Source: Schauerella fraxinea
GTDB taxonomy: Bacteria > Pseudomonadota > Gammaproteobacteria > Burkholderiales > Burkholderiaceae_B
Assembly: GCA_030849965.1 (NCBI GenBank)
Contig: JAVDKL010000001.1
Location: 974,554-1,038,553 of the forward strand
DNA length: 64,000 bases
Direction: 5' to 3'
The notes beneath the pieces are model-generated. The model was given only the letters and a program-made list of their open reading frames with translations, ran no database searches and was not told the origin of the DNA. The number at the start of each line of letters is the position of its first letter. Position 1 is the first letter of the stretch. The position numbers were made by a program, and so were the translations under genes. Positions 1-15,000 of the stretch are shown in pieces.

Positions 1-1
1 C

Positions 2-3000
2 TCGTTCTCCATCGGCACCGATGGCGCGTGGACCTACTCGCTCAACAACACTGCCGCTAACGTTCAGGCGTTGGCGCAAGGTGAACAACGTCAAGAAGTA
101 TTCACGGTCACGTCTGCTGACGGCACCGTATCTCAAGTCACGGTCACGGTCATTGGCACCAATGACGCGGCTGTCATTGCCGGCCAAGGTACGGGCACAG
201 TTACCGAAGACCAAATCACGACTGCCTCCGGCACGTTGACCGTCACAGATGCTGACGTTGGCCAGGCCACGTTTACCGCACAAACCGGCACCGCTGGAAC
301 GTACGGTTCGTTCTCGATCGGCACCGACGGTGCATGGACCTACACGCTCAACAACACCGCCGCTAACGTTCAAGCGTTGGCACAGGGTGAGCAACGTCAA
401 GAAGTCTTTACTGTCACGTCCGCTGATGGCACCGTCTCGCAGGTCACGGTCACTGTTATCGGCACCAACGATGCCGCAGTCATCGCCGGCCAAAGTACGG
501 GCACCGTCACTGAAGACCAAATCACCACGGCATCCGGCACGTTGACCGCCACCGATGCTGACGCTGGCCAAGCCACGTTCACGGCTCAAACTGGTACCGC
601 CGGCACCTACGGCGCCTTCTCGATCGGCACCGATGGCGCGTGGACCTACTCGCTCAACAACACGGCCGCCAACGTCCAGGCATTGGCACAAGGCGAACAG
701 CGCCAAGAAGTATTCACGGTCACGTCTGCTGACGGCACCGTATCTCAAGTCACGGTCACTGTCATTGGCACCAACGACGCAGCTGTCATTGCCGGCCAAG
801 GCACGGGTACAGCTACCGAAGATCAAACCACCACCGCTTCGGGAACGTTGACCGTCACCGATGCCGACGCTGGTCAGGCCACTTTCACCGCTCAGACCGG
901 CACTGCCGGCACCTACGGTTCGTTCTCCATTGGCACCGATGGCGCGTGGACCTACACACTGAACAACACCGCCGCTAACGTCCAAGCCTTGGCGCAGGGC
1001 GAGCAACGCCAAGAAATCTTCACCGTTACTTCGGCTGACGGCACTGTCTCGCAAGTCACGGTCACTGTCATCGGCACCAACGACGCTGCCGTCATTGCAG
1101 GCCAAGGCACAGGCACGGTTACTGAAGACAGTGCGCTGACGGCCTCGGGCACGTTGACCGCCACCGATGCTGACGCTGGCCAAGCCACGTTCACGGCTCA
1201 AACTGGTACCGCCGGCACCTACGGCGCCTTCTCGATCGGCACCGATGGCGCGTGGACCTACTCGCTCAACAACACGGCCGCCAACGTCCAGGCATTGGCA
1301 CAAGGCGAACAGCGCCAAGAAGTATTTACCGTCACCTCGGCTGATGGAACAGTCTCTCAAGTTACGGTAACCGTCATTGGCACGAACGACGCAGCTGTCA
1401 TCGCGGGTCAAGGCACCGGCACAGTTACTGAAGATCAAATCACCACCGCTTCCGGCACGTTGACGGTGACGGACGTAGATGCTGGCCAAGCCACGTTTAC
1501 GGCTCAAACCGCCACCGCTGGCACGTACGGTTCCTTCTCCATCGGTACCGACGGTGCCTGGACCTACGCCCTCAACAACACTGCCGCCAATGTTCAAGCA
1601 TTGGCGCAAGGTGAGCAACGTCAAGAGATCTTCACCGTCACGTCGGCTGACGGTACCGTTTCGCAAGTAACCGTCACCGTCGTCGGCACCAACGATGCCG
1701 CAGTCATCGGCGGGCAAAGCTCCGGTACGGTCACTGAAGACCAAACCACGACGGCCTCAGGCACGTTGACCGTCACTGACGCTGATGCTGGTCAGGCAAC
1801 GTTTACGGCACAAACCGCCACCGCTGGAACGTACGGTTCTTTCTCCATCGGCACCGACGGTGCATGGACGTACGCGCTCAACAATGCGGCAGCTAACGTT
1901 CAAGCATTGGCGCAAGGCGAGCAACGTCAAGAGATCTTCACCGTCACGTCGGCTGACGGCACCGTGTCGCAAGTAACGGTCACCGTCGTCGGCACCAACG
2001 ATGCCGCAGTCATCGGCGGGCAAAGCTCCGGTGCGGTCACTGAAGATCAGATCACCACTGCCTCGGGCACGTTGACAGTTACCGACGCTGACGCTGGTCA
2101 AGCAACATTTACCGCTCAAACCGCCACCGCTGGAACGTACGGTTCTTTCTCCATCGGCACCGACGGTGCATGGACGTACGCGCTGAACAACGCCGCCGCT
2201 AACGTTCAGGCGTTGGCGCAAGGCGAGCAACGTCAAGAAATCTTTACCGTTACTTCGGCCGACGGTACGATCTCGCAAGTCACAGTCACTGTCATCGGTA
2301 CCAACGACGCTGCAGTCATTGCAGGCCAAGGCACAGGTACCGTCACTGAAGATCAAGTCACCACCGCTTCCGGCACGTTGACTGTCACGGACGCTGACGC
2401 TGGCCAAGCCACGTTCACCGCGCAGACCGGCACCGCGGGCACCTACGGCGCCTTCTCGATCGGCACCGACGGCGCGTGGACCTACACGCTGAACAACGCT
2501 GCCGCCAACGTCCAGGTGCTGGCGCAAGGCGAGCAACGTCAAGAAATCTTTACCGTTACTTCGGCTGACGGCACGATCTCGCAAGTCACAGTCACTGTCA
2601 TCGGTACCAACGACGCTGCCGTCATTGCTGGCCAAGGCACGGGCACGGTCACTGAAGACCAAACCACGACGGCCTCAGGCACGTTGACCGTCACTGACGC
2701 TGATGCTGGTCAAGCAACGTTTACGGCTCAAACAGCCACCGCTGGAACGTACGGCGCTTTCTCGATCGGCACAGATGGTGCATGGACCTACGCGCTCAAC
2801 AATGCGGCAGCTAACGTTCAAGCATTGGCACAAGGCGAGCAACGTCAAGAAGTGTTCACCGTTACTTCGGCTGACGGCACTGTCTCGCAAGTCACGGTCA
2901 CTGTCATTGGCACCAACGACGCTGCCGTCATTGCTGGTCAAGGTACGGGCACGGTCACCGAAGACCAAACCACTACCGCTTCTGGCACGTTGACTGTCAC

Positions 3001-6000
3001 TGATGCTGACGTTGGCCAGGCCACGTTCACGGCTCAAACCGGCACCGCGGGCGCCTACGGTTCGTTCTCCATTGGCACCGATGGCGCGTGGACCTACACG
3101 CTCAACAACACGGCTGCTAACGTTCAAGCGTTGGCACAAGGTGAACAGCGCCAAGAAGTGTTCACGGTCACGTCTGCTGACGGCACTGTCTCGCAAGTCA
3201 CCGTCACCGTTATCGGCACGAACGACGCAGCAGTTATCGCAGGCCAAGGCACCGGCACCGTCACTGAAGATCAAGTCACCACCGCTTCCGGCACGTTGAC
3301 CGTCTCGGACGCCGACGCTGGCCAAGCCACGTTTACCGCACAGACCGGCACCGCGGGCACCTACGGCGCCTTCTCAATCGGCACCGACGGCGCGTGGACC
3401 TACACGCTTGACAACAACGCTGCGAACGTTCAAGCGTTGGCGCAAGGCGAGCAACGTCAAGAAATCTTCACCGTCACCTCTGCTGACGGCACGGTTTCAC
3501 AAGTCACCGTCACGGTGATCGGCACCAACGACGCAGCTGTGATCGCTGGTCAAGGAACGGGCACCGTTACTGAAGACAGCGTGTTGACGGCTTCGGGCAC
3601 GTTGACCGTCACGGACGCTGATGCTGGTCAAGCAACGTTTACGGCTCAAACCGCCACCGCTGGAACGTACGGCGCTTTCTCCATCGGCACTGATGGTGCA
3701 TGGACCTACGCGCTCAATAATGCGGCAGCTAACGTTCAAGCATTGGCACAAGGCGAACAGCGCCAAGAAGTATTTACCGTCACCTCGGCCGATGGAACAG
3801 TCTCCCAAGTTACGGTAACCGTCATTGGCACGAACGACGCAGCTGTCATCGCGGGTCAAGGCACCGGCACAGTTACTGAAGATCAAATCACCACCGCTTC
3901 CGGCACGTTGACGGTGACGGACGTAGATGCTGGCCAAGCCACGTTTACGGCTCAAACCGCCACCGCTGGCACGTACGGTTCCTTCTCCATCGGTACCGAC
4001 GGTGCCTGGACCTACACGCTCAATAACGCCTCAGCTAACGTTCAAGCGTTGGCACAAGGCGAGCAACGCCAAGAAGTCTTTACGGTTACGTCGGTTGACG
4101 GCACCGTCTCTCAGGTCACCGTCACAGTAATCGGCACGAACGACGCAGCTGTCATTGCTGGCCAAGGCACGGGCACGGTCACCGAAGACAGCGTGTTGAC
4201 GGCCTCCGGCACGTTGACCGTCAATGATGCTGATGCTGGCCAAGCCACGTTCACGGCCCAAACCGGCACCGCCGGTACCTACGGCTCGTTCTCCATCGGT
4301 ACCGAAGGTGCATGGACCTACTCGCTCAACAACGCTGCCGCCAACGTTCAGGCGTTGGCACAGGGTGAACAACGCCAAGAGATCTTCACTGTCACTTCGG
4401 CTGACGGAACGGTTTCGCAAGTCACGGTCACCGTGATCGGCACCAACGACGCAGCCGTCATTGCCGGGCAAGGCACGGGCACGGTGACCGAAGATCAAAT
4501 CACCACCGCCTCGGGCACGTTGACGGTCTCGGACGCAGATGCTGGCCAAGCCACGTTCACGGCTCAAGCCGGCACGGCCGGCACCTACGGTTCGTTCTCC
4601 ATCGGCACCGATGGCGCATGGACCTACACGCTCAACAACGCGGCTGCTAACGTTCAGGCGTTGGCGCAAGGTGAGCAACGTCAGGAAATCTTTACCGTAA
4701 CTTCCGCTGATGGCACGGTCTCACAAGTCACCGTTACCGTCATCGGTACTAATGACGCAGCAGTGATCGCTGGCCAGGGCGCAGGTACGGTTACTGAAGA
4801 CAGTGTGTTGACGGCCTCGGGTACATTGACCGTTACGGACGCCGACGCAGGCCAAGCCACGTTCACAGCCCAAGCTGGCACCGCCGGCACATACGGCGCA
4901 TTCTCCATCGGCACCGACGGCGCATGGACCTACACGCTCAACAATACTGCCGCCAACGTTCAAGCGTTGGCACAGGGCGAGCAACGCCAGGAAGTGTTTA
5001 CCGTCACCTCGGCTGACGGCACTGTCTCGCAAGTCACTGTCACTGTCGTCGGCACCAACGACGCTGCTGTGATCGCGGGCCAAGGCACTGGCACGGTTAC
5101 CGAAGACCAAACCACCACTGCTTCAGGCGCGTTGACCGTCACCGATGCCGACGCAGGCCAAGCCACGTTCACGGCTCAAGCCGGCACGGCCGGCACCTAC
5201 GGTTCGTTCTCCATCGGCGCCGATGGCGCATGGACCTACACGCTGAACAACGCCGCCGCTAACGTCCAAGCATTGGCGCAAGGCGAGCAACGTCAAGAAA
5301 TCTTCACCGTAACTTCGGCTGATGGCACGGTCTCACAAGTCACCGTTACCGTCATCGGTACTAATGACGCAGCAGTGATCGCCGGCCAGGGCGCAGGCAC
5401 GGTTACTGAAGACAGTGTGTTGACGGCCTCGGGTACGTTGACCGTCACGGACGCCGACGCAGGCCAAGCCACGTTCACGGCCCAAGCTGGCACCGCCGGC
5501 ACCTACGGTTCGTTCTCCATCGGCGCCGATGGCGCATGGACTTACACGCTGAATAACACTGCCGCCAACGTCCAGGCGTTGGCACAGGGCGAGCAACGTC
5601 AAGAAATCTTCACTGTCACTTCGGCTGACGGAACGGTTTCGCAAGTCACCGTCACGGTGATCGGCACCAACGACGCTGCTGTGATCGCTGGTCAAGGAAC
5701 GGGCACCGTTACTGAAGACAGCGTGTTGACGGCTTCGGGCACGGTGACCGTCACCGATGCTGACGCGGGCCAAGCCACGTTCACGGCTCAAACCGCCACC
5801 GCCGGAACGTACGGCGCCTTCTCCATCGGCACCGACGGCGCGTGGACGTATACGCTCAACAATACAGCCGCCAACGTTCAGGCGTTGGCACAGGGCGAGC
5901 AACGTCAGGAGATCTTTACGGTCACGTCCGCTGACGGCACCGTATCTCAAGTCACGGTCACGGTCATTGGCACCAACGACGCCGCAGTCATTGCTGGCCA

Positions 6001-9000
6001 AGGCACGGGCACGGTCACCGAAGACAGCGTGTTGACCGCTTCAGGCACGTTGACCGTCACCGATGCTGACGCTGGCCAAGCCACATTCACCGCACAGAGC
6101 GGCACCGCTGGAACATACGGGTCGTTCTCGATTGGCACCGACGGCGCATGGACATACACGCTCAACAACGCCGCAGCTAACCTTCAAGCGTTGGCACAAG
6201 GCGAGCAACGCCAAGAAGTCTTTACGGTTAAGTCGGTTGACGGCACCGTCTCTCAGGTCACGGTCACTGTTATCGGCACCAACGATGCCGCAGTTATCGC
6301 AGGCCAAGGTACGGGCACGGTTACCGAAGATCAAACCACCACCGCTTCGGGAACGTTGACCGTCACCGATGCTGACGCTGGCCAAGCCACATTCACCGCA
6401 CAGAGCGGCACCGCTGGAACATACGGGTCGTTCTCGATTAGCACCGACGGCGCGTGGACCTACACGCTGAACAACACTGCTGCCAACGTTCAGGCGCTGG
6501 CGCAAGGTGAGCAACGCCAAGAGATCTTCACGGTTACTTCGGCTGACGGCACGGTCTCGCAAGTCACCGTAACGGTGATTGGCACCAACGACGCTGCAGT
6601 GATCGCTGGCCAAGGCACGGGCACCGTCACTGAAGACAGCGTGTTGACCGCTTCAGGCACGTTGACCGTCACCGATGCTGACGCTGGCCAAGCCACATTC
6701 ACGGCCCAAACCGGCACCGCCGGTACCTACGGTTCGTTCTCCATCGGCACCGACGGTGCCTGGACCTACACGCTCAACAACACTGCGGCTAACGTTCAAG
6801 CGTTGGCACAGGGCGAGCAACGCCAGGAAATGTTTACCGTCACCTCGGCTGACGGCACTGTCTCGCAAGTTACGGTCACCGTCATCGGCACGAACGACGC
6901 AGCTGTCATCGCAGGTCAAGGTACTGGAAACGTCACTGAAGACACTGCTGTAAACGCAAATGGCAGCTTGGTGTCTACAGGTATGTTGACCATCTCGGAC
7001 GCTGATGCAGGTCAAAGCACATTCCAAGCTGGCACCGCAGTTCCGGTCGGTTCGACCCTCGGCTCGTTGTCGATCACGGCGAACGGTGCTTGGACCTACA
7101 ACGTTGCAAACTCGGATGTGCAATACCTGGCCGCCGGTCAAACGAAGGTTGAGTCATTTACGGTTTCGGCTGCTGACGGCACCACCACAGTTGTGACGGT
7201 AACGATTACCGGAACCAACGACGTTCCGACATTTGTCGGCGCCGCAACCGGCACTGTGACCGAAGACACGGCGGTTAACGTCGATGGCAACCTCGTATCC
7301 AGCGGCACATTGATCGTCACTGACGCTGACGCAGGTCAAAGCACGTTCCAGGCAGGTACCGCCGTTCCGGTCGGCTCGACATTGGGCTCGCTGTCGATCG
7401 CTGCAAACGGCACCTGGATCTACAACGTCGCCAACAACGCCGTTCAGTATCTGGCTGCTGGCGAAACAAAGACGGAATCGTTCACGGTTGCTGCCGCTGA
7501 TGGCACGACGACCATCGTCACGGTCACGATCACCGGCACGAACGACGTACCCACGTTCACGGGCGTCAATTCGGGCGCGGTGACTCAAGACAACGCGGTC
7601 AGCACAGGCGGCGATCTCGTCTCGTCGGGATCATTGGTCGTTGCTGATGCTGACGCCAACCAAAGCACGTTCAACGCTGGCCCAGGCGTACCAGTTGGTT
7701 CGACCGTAGGCTCTTTGTCCATTGCCGAAAACGGGACATGGACATACAACGTTGCTAACAGCGCAGTCCAGTATCTTGCCGCCGGCGAAACGAAGCCCGA
7801 ATCGTTCACGGTGTTCGCCGCTGATGGCACCACGACAGTCGTCACGGTCACCATTACTGGTACCAATGACGTTCCGACGTTCTCGGGCACGTCGGCGGGT
7901 TCGGTAACGGAAGACAACGCCGTCAATGTCGATGGCAACTTGGTGTCGTCGGGCACGTTGACCATCGCCGATGCTGATGCAGGCCAAAGCACGTTCAAGG
8001 CTGGCACCGCTATACCGGTTGGCTCGACCTTGGGTTCGTTGTCGATTGCTGAAAACGGCACCTGGACCTATAACGTCGCCAACTCGGCCGTTCAGTATCT
8101 CGCTGCTGGCCAAACGAAGGTTGAGTCGTTCACCGTCTCGGCTGCGGACGGCACCACCACTGTCGTTACTGTCACGATCACGGGCACCAACGACGTTCCG
8201 ACATTCTCCGGCGCCGCAACCGGCACCGTGACTGAAGACACGGCTGTCAACGCCAACGGCAATCTGGTTTCGTCCGGCACCCTTACGATCTCCGACGCTG
8301 ACGCAGGTCAGAGCACGTTCAAGGCAGGCACTGCCGTTCCGGTCGGTACGACCTTGGGTTCGTTGTCGATTGCAGAGAACGGCGCTTGGACCTACAACGT
8401 TGCCAACAGCGCTGTTCAGTACTTGGCCGCGGGTCAAACGAAGGTCGAGTCGTTCACGGTCTCGGCCGCTGACGGCACGACCACTGTCATTACCGTTACG
8501 ATCACCGGCACCAACGACGTCCCGACGTTCTCGGGCGCGAACGCTGGCGCCGTCACCGAAGATACCGCTGTCAACGCCAACGGCAATCTGGTCTCGTCGG
8601 GCACATTGACGATCTCGGACGCCGACGCAGGTCAAGGCACGTTCACGGCAGGCACCGCAGTCCCGGTCGGCTCGACCTTGGGCTCGTTGTCGATTACAGA
8701 GAACGGCACCTGGACATACAACGTCGCCAACTCGGCCGTTCAATATCTGGCCGCTGGTCAAACGAAGACCGAGTCGTTCACCGTCTCGGCTGCGGATGGC
8801 ACCACCACTGTCATTACCGTCACGATCACCGGCACAAATGATGTCCCGACGTTTGCTGGTGCCGCCACCGGCGCAGTCACCGAAGACACCGCCGTTAACG
8901 CCAACGGCAACCTCGTCTCTTCCGGTACGTTGACGATCTCGGATGCTGATGCAGGTCAAAGCACGTTCAAGGCTGGCACCGCTGTTCCAGTTGGTTCCAC

Positions 9001-12000
9001 TTTGGGTTCGTTGTCGATCGCTGAAAACGGCACTTGGACCTACAACGTCGCCAACAGCGCCGTCCAGTACCTCGCAGCTGGCCAAACGAAGATTGAGTCG
9101 TTCACGGTCGCTGCCGCTGATGGCACCACGACTGTGGTTACCGTCACCATCACCGGCACGAACGATGTTCCGACATTCGCAGGCGCTGCCACTGGAACCG
9201 TCACCGAAGACACAGCTGTCAACGCTAATGGCAATTTGGTCTCTTCCGGCACGTTGACGATATCGGACGCTGACGCAGGTCAAAGCACATTCAAGGCTGG
9301 CACGGCTGTTCCGGTTGGTTCGACTTTGGGTTCGTTGTCCATCGCTGAAAACGGCACGTGGACTTACAACGTCGCTAATAGCGCCGTTCAATACCTCGCT
9401 GCCGGTCAAACGAAGGTTGAGTCGTTCACGGTTTCTGCGGCTGATGGCACGACCACGGTTGTGACGGTCACGATCACGGGCACCAACGACGTTCCGACGT
9501 TCTCGGGCGCCGCTGCCGGCACCGTGACTGAAGACACCGCTGTCAACGCGAACGGCAATCTGGTTTCGTCCGGCACACTGACGATCTCGGATGCTGACGC
9601 AGGTCAGAGCACCTTCAAGGCTGGCACCGCTGTGCCGGTCGGTACGACCTTGGGTTCGCTGTCGATTGCAGAGAACGGTACGTGGACCTACAACGTTGCC
9701 AACAGCGCCGTTCAATACTTGGCCGCTGGCCAAACGAAGCTTGAGTCGTTCACTGTGGCTGCTGCCGACGGCACGACCACTGTCGTTACCGTCACGATCA
9801 CTGGCACTAACGATGTACCGACCTTTTCCGGCGCCGCAACCGGCACCGTGACTGAAGACACGGCTGTCAACGCCAACGGCAATCTGGTTTCGTCAGGCAC
9901 GTTGACGATCTCAGATGCTGACGCAGGTCAGAGCACGTTCAAGGCAGGCACCGCAATGCCGGTCGGTACGACCCTGGGTTCGTTGTCGATTGCAGAAAAC
10001 GGCACGTGGACCTACAACGTCGCCAACAGCGCTGTTCAGTACCTCGCCGCCGGTCAAACGAAGATTGAGTCGTTCACGGTTTCGGCTGCGGATGGCACCA
10101 CCACTGTCGTTACTGTCACCATCACCGGCACCAACGACGTCCCGACATTCGCAGGAGCTGCTACCGGCACGGTCACCGAAGACACGGCAGTCAATGCCAA
10201 CGGCAATCTGGTCTCGTCCGGCACGCTGACGATCTCGGACGCTGACGCAGGTCAAAGCACCTTTAAGGCCGGTACTGCTGTGCCGGTTGGCTCGACGCTC
10301 GGCTCCTTGTCGATTGCCGAGAATGGCACATGGACCTACAACGTCGCCAACTCGGCCGTTCAATACTTGGCCGCTGGTCAAACGAAGGTCGAGTCGTTTA
10401 CGGTTTCTGCTGCTGACGGCACGACCACCGTCGTCACTGTCACGATCACGGGTACCAACGACGTTCCGACGTTCGCTGGCGCTTCCGCGGGCACCGTCAC
10501 CGAAGACACAGCAGTCAACGCGAACGGCAATCTGGTTTCGTCGGGCGCGTTGACGATCTCGGATGCTGATGCTGGCCAAAGCACCTTCAAGGCCGGTACT
10601 GCTGTGCCGGTTGGCTCGACGCTCGGCTCCTTGTCGATTGCTGAAAACGGCACGTGGACATACAACGTCGCCAACAGCGCCGTCCAGTACCTGGCCGCTG
10701 GTCAAACGAAGGTCGAGTCGTTTACGGTTTCTGCCGCTGACGGCACGACCACCGTCGTCACCGTCACGATCACAGGTACCAACGACGTTCCGACGTTCGC
10801 TGGCGCTTCCGCGGGCACCGTCACCGAAGACACAGCAGTCAACGCGAATGGCAATTTGGTTTCGTCGGGCGCGTTGACGATCTCGGATGCTGATGCTGGC
10901 CAAAGCACCTTCAAGCCTGGCACCGCGGTTCCGGTCGGCTCGACCTTGGGCTCGCTGTCGGTCGCTGAGAATGGAACTTGGATCTACAACGTCGCCAACG
11001 GCGCCGTTCAATATCTGGCCGCTGGTCAAACGAAGGTTGAGTCGTTCACGGTTTCTGCCGCCGACGGCACGACCACTGTCGTCACTGTCACGATCACGGG
11101 TACCAACGACGTTCCGACGTTTGCTGGCGCTGCCACTGGCACCGTCAACGAAGACACCGCTGTCAACGCTAATGGCAATTTGGTCTCGTCGGGCACGCTG
11201 ACCATCTCAGATGCTGATGCGGGCCAAAGCACATTCAAGGCTGGCGCTGCAGTTCCGGTCGGCTCGACCTTGGGCTCGTTGTCCATCGCCGAAAACGGCA
11301 CTTGGACCTACAACGTCGCCAATTCGGCCGTTCAATACTTAGCCGCCGGACAAACGAAGGTTGAATCGTTCACCGTGGCTGCTGCCGACGGCACGACCAC
11401 CGTCGTCACCGTCACGATCACGGGCACCAACGACGTCCCGACATTCTCGGGCACGAATGCTGGCGCCGTCACCGAAGACACCGCAGTAAACGCCAACGGC
11501 AATCTGGTCTCTTCCGGTACGTTGACGATCTCGGACGCAGACGCAGGCCAAAGCTCGTTCAAGGCCGGCACTGCAGTCCCCGTCGGTACGACCTTGGGTT
11601 CGTTGTCCATCGCCGAGAATGGCACGTGGACCTACAACGTCTCTAACTCGGCCGTTCAGTACCTGGCCGCTGGTCAAACCAAGGTTGAGTCGTTCACGGT
11701 TTCAGCCGCTGACGGGACGACTACGGTTGTGACGGTCACAATCACCGGCACGAATGACGTTCCGACGTTCGCCGGTGCCGCTACCGGCACAGTGACTGAA
11801 GACACGGCCGTCAACGCCAACGGCAATCTGGTTTCGTCGGGCACGCTGACGATCTCGGACGCGGACGCAGGTCAGAACACTTTCAAGGCAGGCACCGCCG
11901 TCCCGGTTAGTACGACCTTGGGTTCGTTGTCCATCGCTGAAAACGGCACCTGGACCTACAACGTTTCTAACTCGGCCGTGCAGTATCTGGCCGCTGGTCA

Positions 12001-15000
12001 AACGAAGCTTGAGTCGTTTACCGTCGCTGCTGCCGACGGTACGACCACTGTCGTTACCGTCACGATCACTGGCACGAACGACGTTCCGACGTTCGCTGGC
12101 GCCGCCACCGGCACCGTGACCGAAGACACGGCTGTCAACGCAAACGGCAACCTGGTTTCGTCGGGCACATTGACGATCTCGGACGCCGATGCAGGCCAAA
12201 GCGCGTTCAAGGCTGGCACCGCCGTGCCAGTCGGTTCAACGCTGGGCTCTTTGTCCATCACAGCCAACGGCAACTGGACGTACAACGTTCCAAATAACGC
12301 GGCGCAGTATCTGGCCGCTGGTCAAACGAAGCTTGAGTCGTTCACGGTTGCTGCTGCGGACGGAACGACGACCGTCGTCACCGTCACGATCACCGGCACG
12401 AATGACGTTCCGACGTTCGCCGGTGCCGCCACTGGTACCGTCACGGAAGACACGGCAGTCAACGCCAATGGCAATTTGGTTTCGTCGGGTACGTTGACCA
12501 TCTCGGATGCTGATGCAGGTCAAAGCACCTTTAAGGCAGGTACAGCTGTGCCGGTCGGCAACACGCTTGGCAGCCTCAGCATCGCCGAAAACGGCACCTG
12601 GACCTACAACGTCGCCAACAGCGCCGTTCAATACCTGGCCGCCGGCCAAACGAAGGTTGAGTCGTTCACGGTTTCGGCCGCTGACGGCACGACCACTGTC
12701 GTCACCGTCACGATCGCGGGTACCAACGACGTTCCGACATTCGCCGGCGCTGCAACCGGCACCGTCACGGAAGATACCGCCGTCAACGCCAACGGCAATC
12801 TGGTTTCGTCAGGCACGCTGACGATCTCGGACGCTGACGCAGGTCAAAGCGCGTTCAAGGCTGGGGCTGCAGTTCCGGTTGGCTCGACGTTGGGCTCGTT
12901 GTCCATCGCTGAAAACGGCACTTGGACCTACAACGTCGCCAACTCTGCCGTTCAATACCTGGCCGCCGGTCAAACAAAGGTTGAATCGTTTACGGTCTCC
13001 GCGGCTGATGGCACGACCACTGTAGTCACAGTAACGATCACGGGCACCAACGACGTCCCGACGTTCTCCGGCGCCGCCACCGGCACCGTAACGGAAGACA
13101 CTGCTGTCAACATCAACGGCAACCTAGTCTCGTCGGGCTCGTTGATCATCACCGATGCTGACGCAGGCCAGAGCACATTCAAGGCAGGCACCGCGGTTCC
13201 TGTCGGCACAACGCTCGGATCTTTGTCGATCGCTGATAACGGCACCTGGACGTACAACGTCGCCAACAGCGCCGTTCAGTATCTCGCCGCCGGCCAAACG
13301 AAGACCGAGTCGTTCACGGTTTCCGCCGCTGACGGCACGACCACGGTTGTCACCGTAACCATCACCGGCACCAACGACACCGCAACATTCAGCGGTGCGG
13401 TCACGGGCACGGTCACGGAGGACGCGAACGTCACGAACAGCAACCTCACTGCGAGCGGCAAGCTTAATGTGAGCGACCTCGATTCTGGCGAAAGCAGCTT
13501 CAAGGCGGGCGCAGCCACGGCAGCCAATGGCACGTTGGGCTCACTTACAATCAATGCTGCCGGACAATGGAACTACGCCGTTGCCAACAGCGCCGTGCAA
13601 TATCTGGGCGCGGGTGTGACCAAGGACGAGATCTTCACTGTCCAATCGGCCGACGGCACCACACAAACCATCACGGTGAAGATTGTTGGCGTCAACGACG
13701 CTGCCGTCATTGGCGGCGTAACGACGGGCAACGTGACGGAAGACGCGAACGTCAGCAACAACAATCTGTCGACGACTGGCAAGCTCACGATCACCGACGT
13801 GGATGCAGGCGAAGCCAGCTTCCAGGCTGGCACGGGCACCCCTGCTTCGGGCACATTGGGCAGCTTGACCGTCAACGCGGCGGGCGAATGGACCTACACG
13901 GTGTCCAATGCGTCGGTCCAGTATCTGAACAGCAACCAGACCAAAGACGAAGTCTTTACGGTCTTGGCCAAGGATGGCACGGCACAAACCGTGACGATCA
14001 CCATCCACGGCACAAATGAAGCTGCTGTGATTGGCGGGGTTACGACGGGAACGGTTGTCGAAGACGGTACGTTGCATGTGGAAGGCCAATTGACGGCGAC
14101 CAGCTCGGATGCCGGCGCGGTCGGCTTCAATCCGGCATGGATCACCAGTCAGTACGGCATGCTGGTGGTCGACGCCAACGGCAAGTGGGTCTACGACCTG
14201 AACAACAGTACCGATGCCGTCCAGACGCTGCGCGGTGGCGAAACGCGTGAAGACGCGTTCATCATCACGGCAAAGGACGGTACGACGCAGACGGTGACGA
14301 TCACCGTGGTCGGCACCAACGACGTGGCGAACATCTCCGGTACGTTCAGCGGCACCGTAACGGAAGACACCGCGTGGAACGGCCAAGTGTCAGGCTACAT
14401 GTCGATTCAAGATCGGGACGCGGGCGAAGGCAAGTCCTTCAATGCCAGCAACACCACCACGTCTTACGGTACGTTCACGATGACTACGGGTGGTCAATGG
14501 ACGTACACGCTCAACAATTCGGCGCCCAGCGTGCAGGCGTTGGGTGCTGGAAAGAGCTACGTCGAAACCTTTGCCATCGTGACGGATGACGGCACCACGC
14601 GCAACATCACGGTTACCATCAATGGCACCAACGACGCACCGGTGATCGGCGGCGCGACGACGGGGACGGTGGTTGAAGACGCCAATGTGGTGAACGGTAA
14701 TCTCACGACAGCAGGTCAACTCAACATTACCGACGTGGATACCGGCGAGGCCGTGTTCCGTGCCGGTACAGGTACGCCCGCAAACGGTACGCTGGGATCG
14801 CTCGCGATCGGCACCGACGGCAAATGGAATTACAGCGTTGCAAATTCGGCGGTTCAATATCTGGCCGCAGGACAAACGAAAGTCGAGTCGTTCACGGTTC
14901 TGAGTGCTGATGGCACGCCCGCGATCATCAACGTCACCATCACTGGCACTAACGACGTGCCGACGTTCTCCGGCGCCCCCACAGGCACGGTGACGGAAGA

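Noticed and set aside
71-73. Apparent start codon of the adhesin at 71
   Set aside because: It is an internal TTG (Leu). The frame is open to base 2 and the sequence before it is a normal repeat, so the real start is outside the window.
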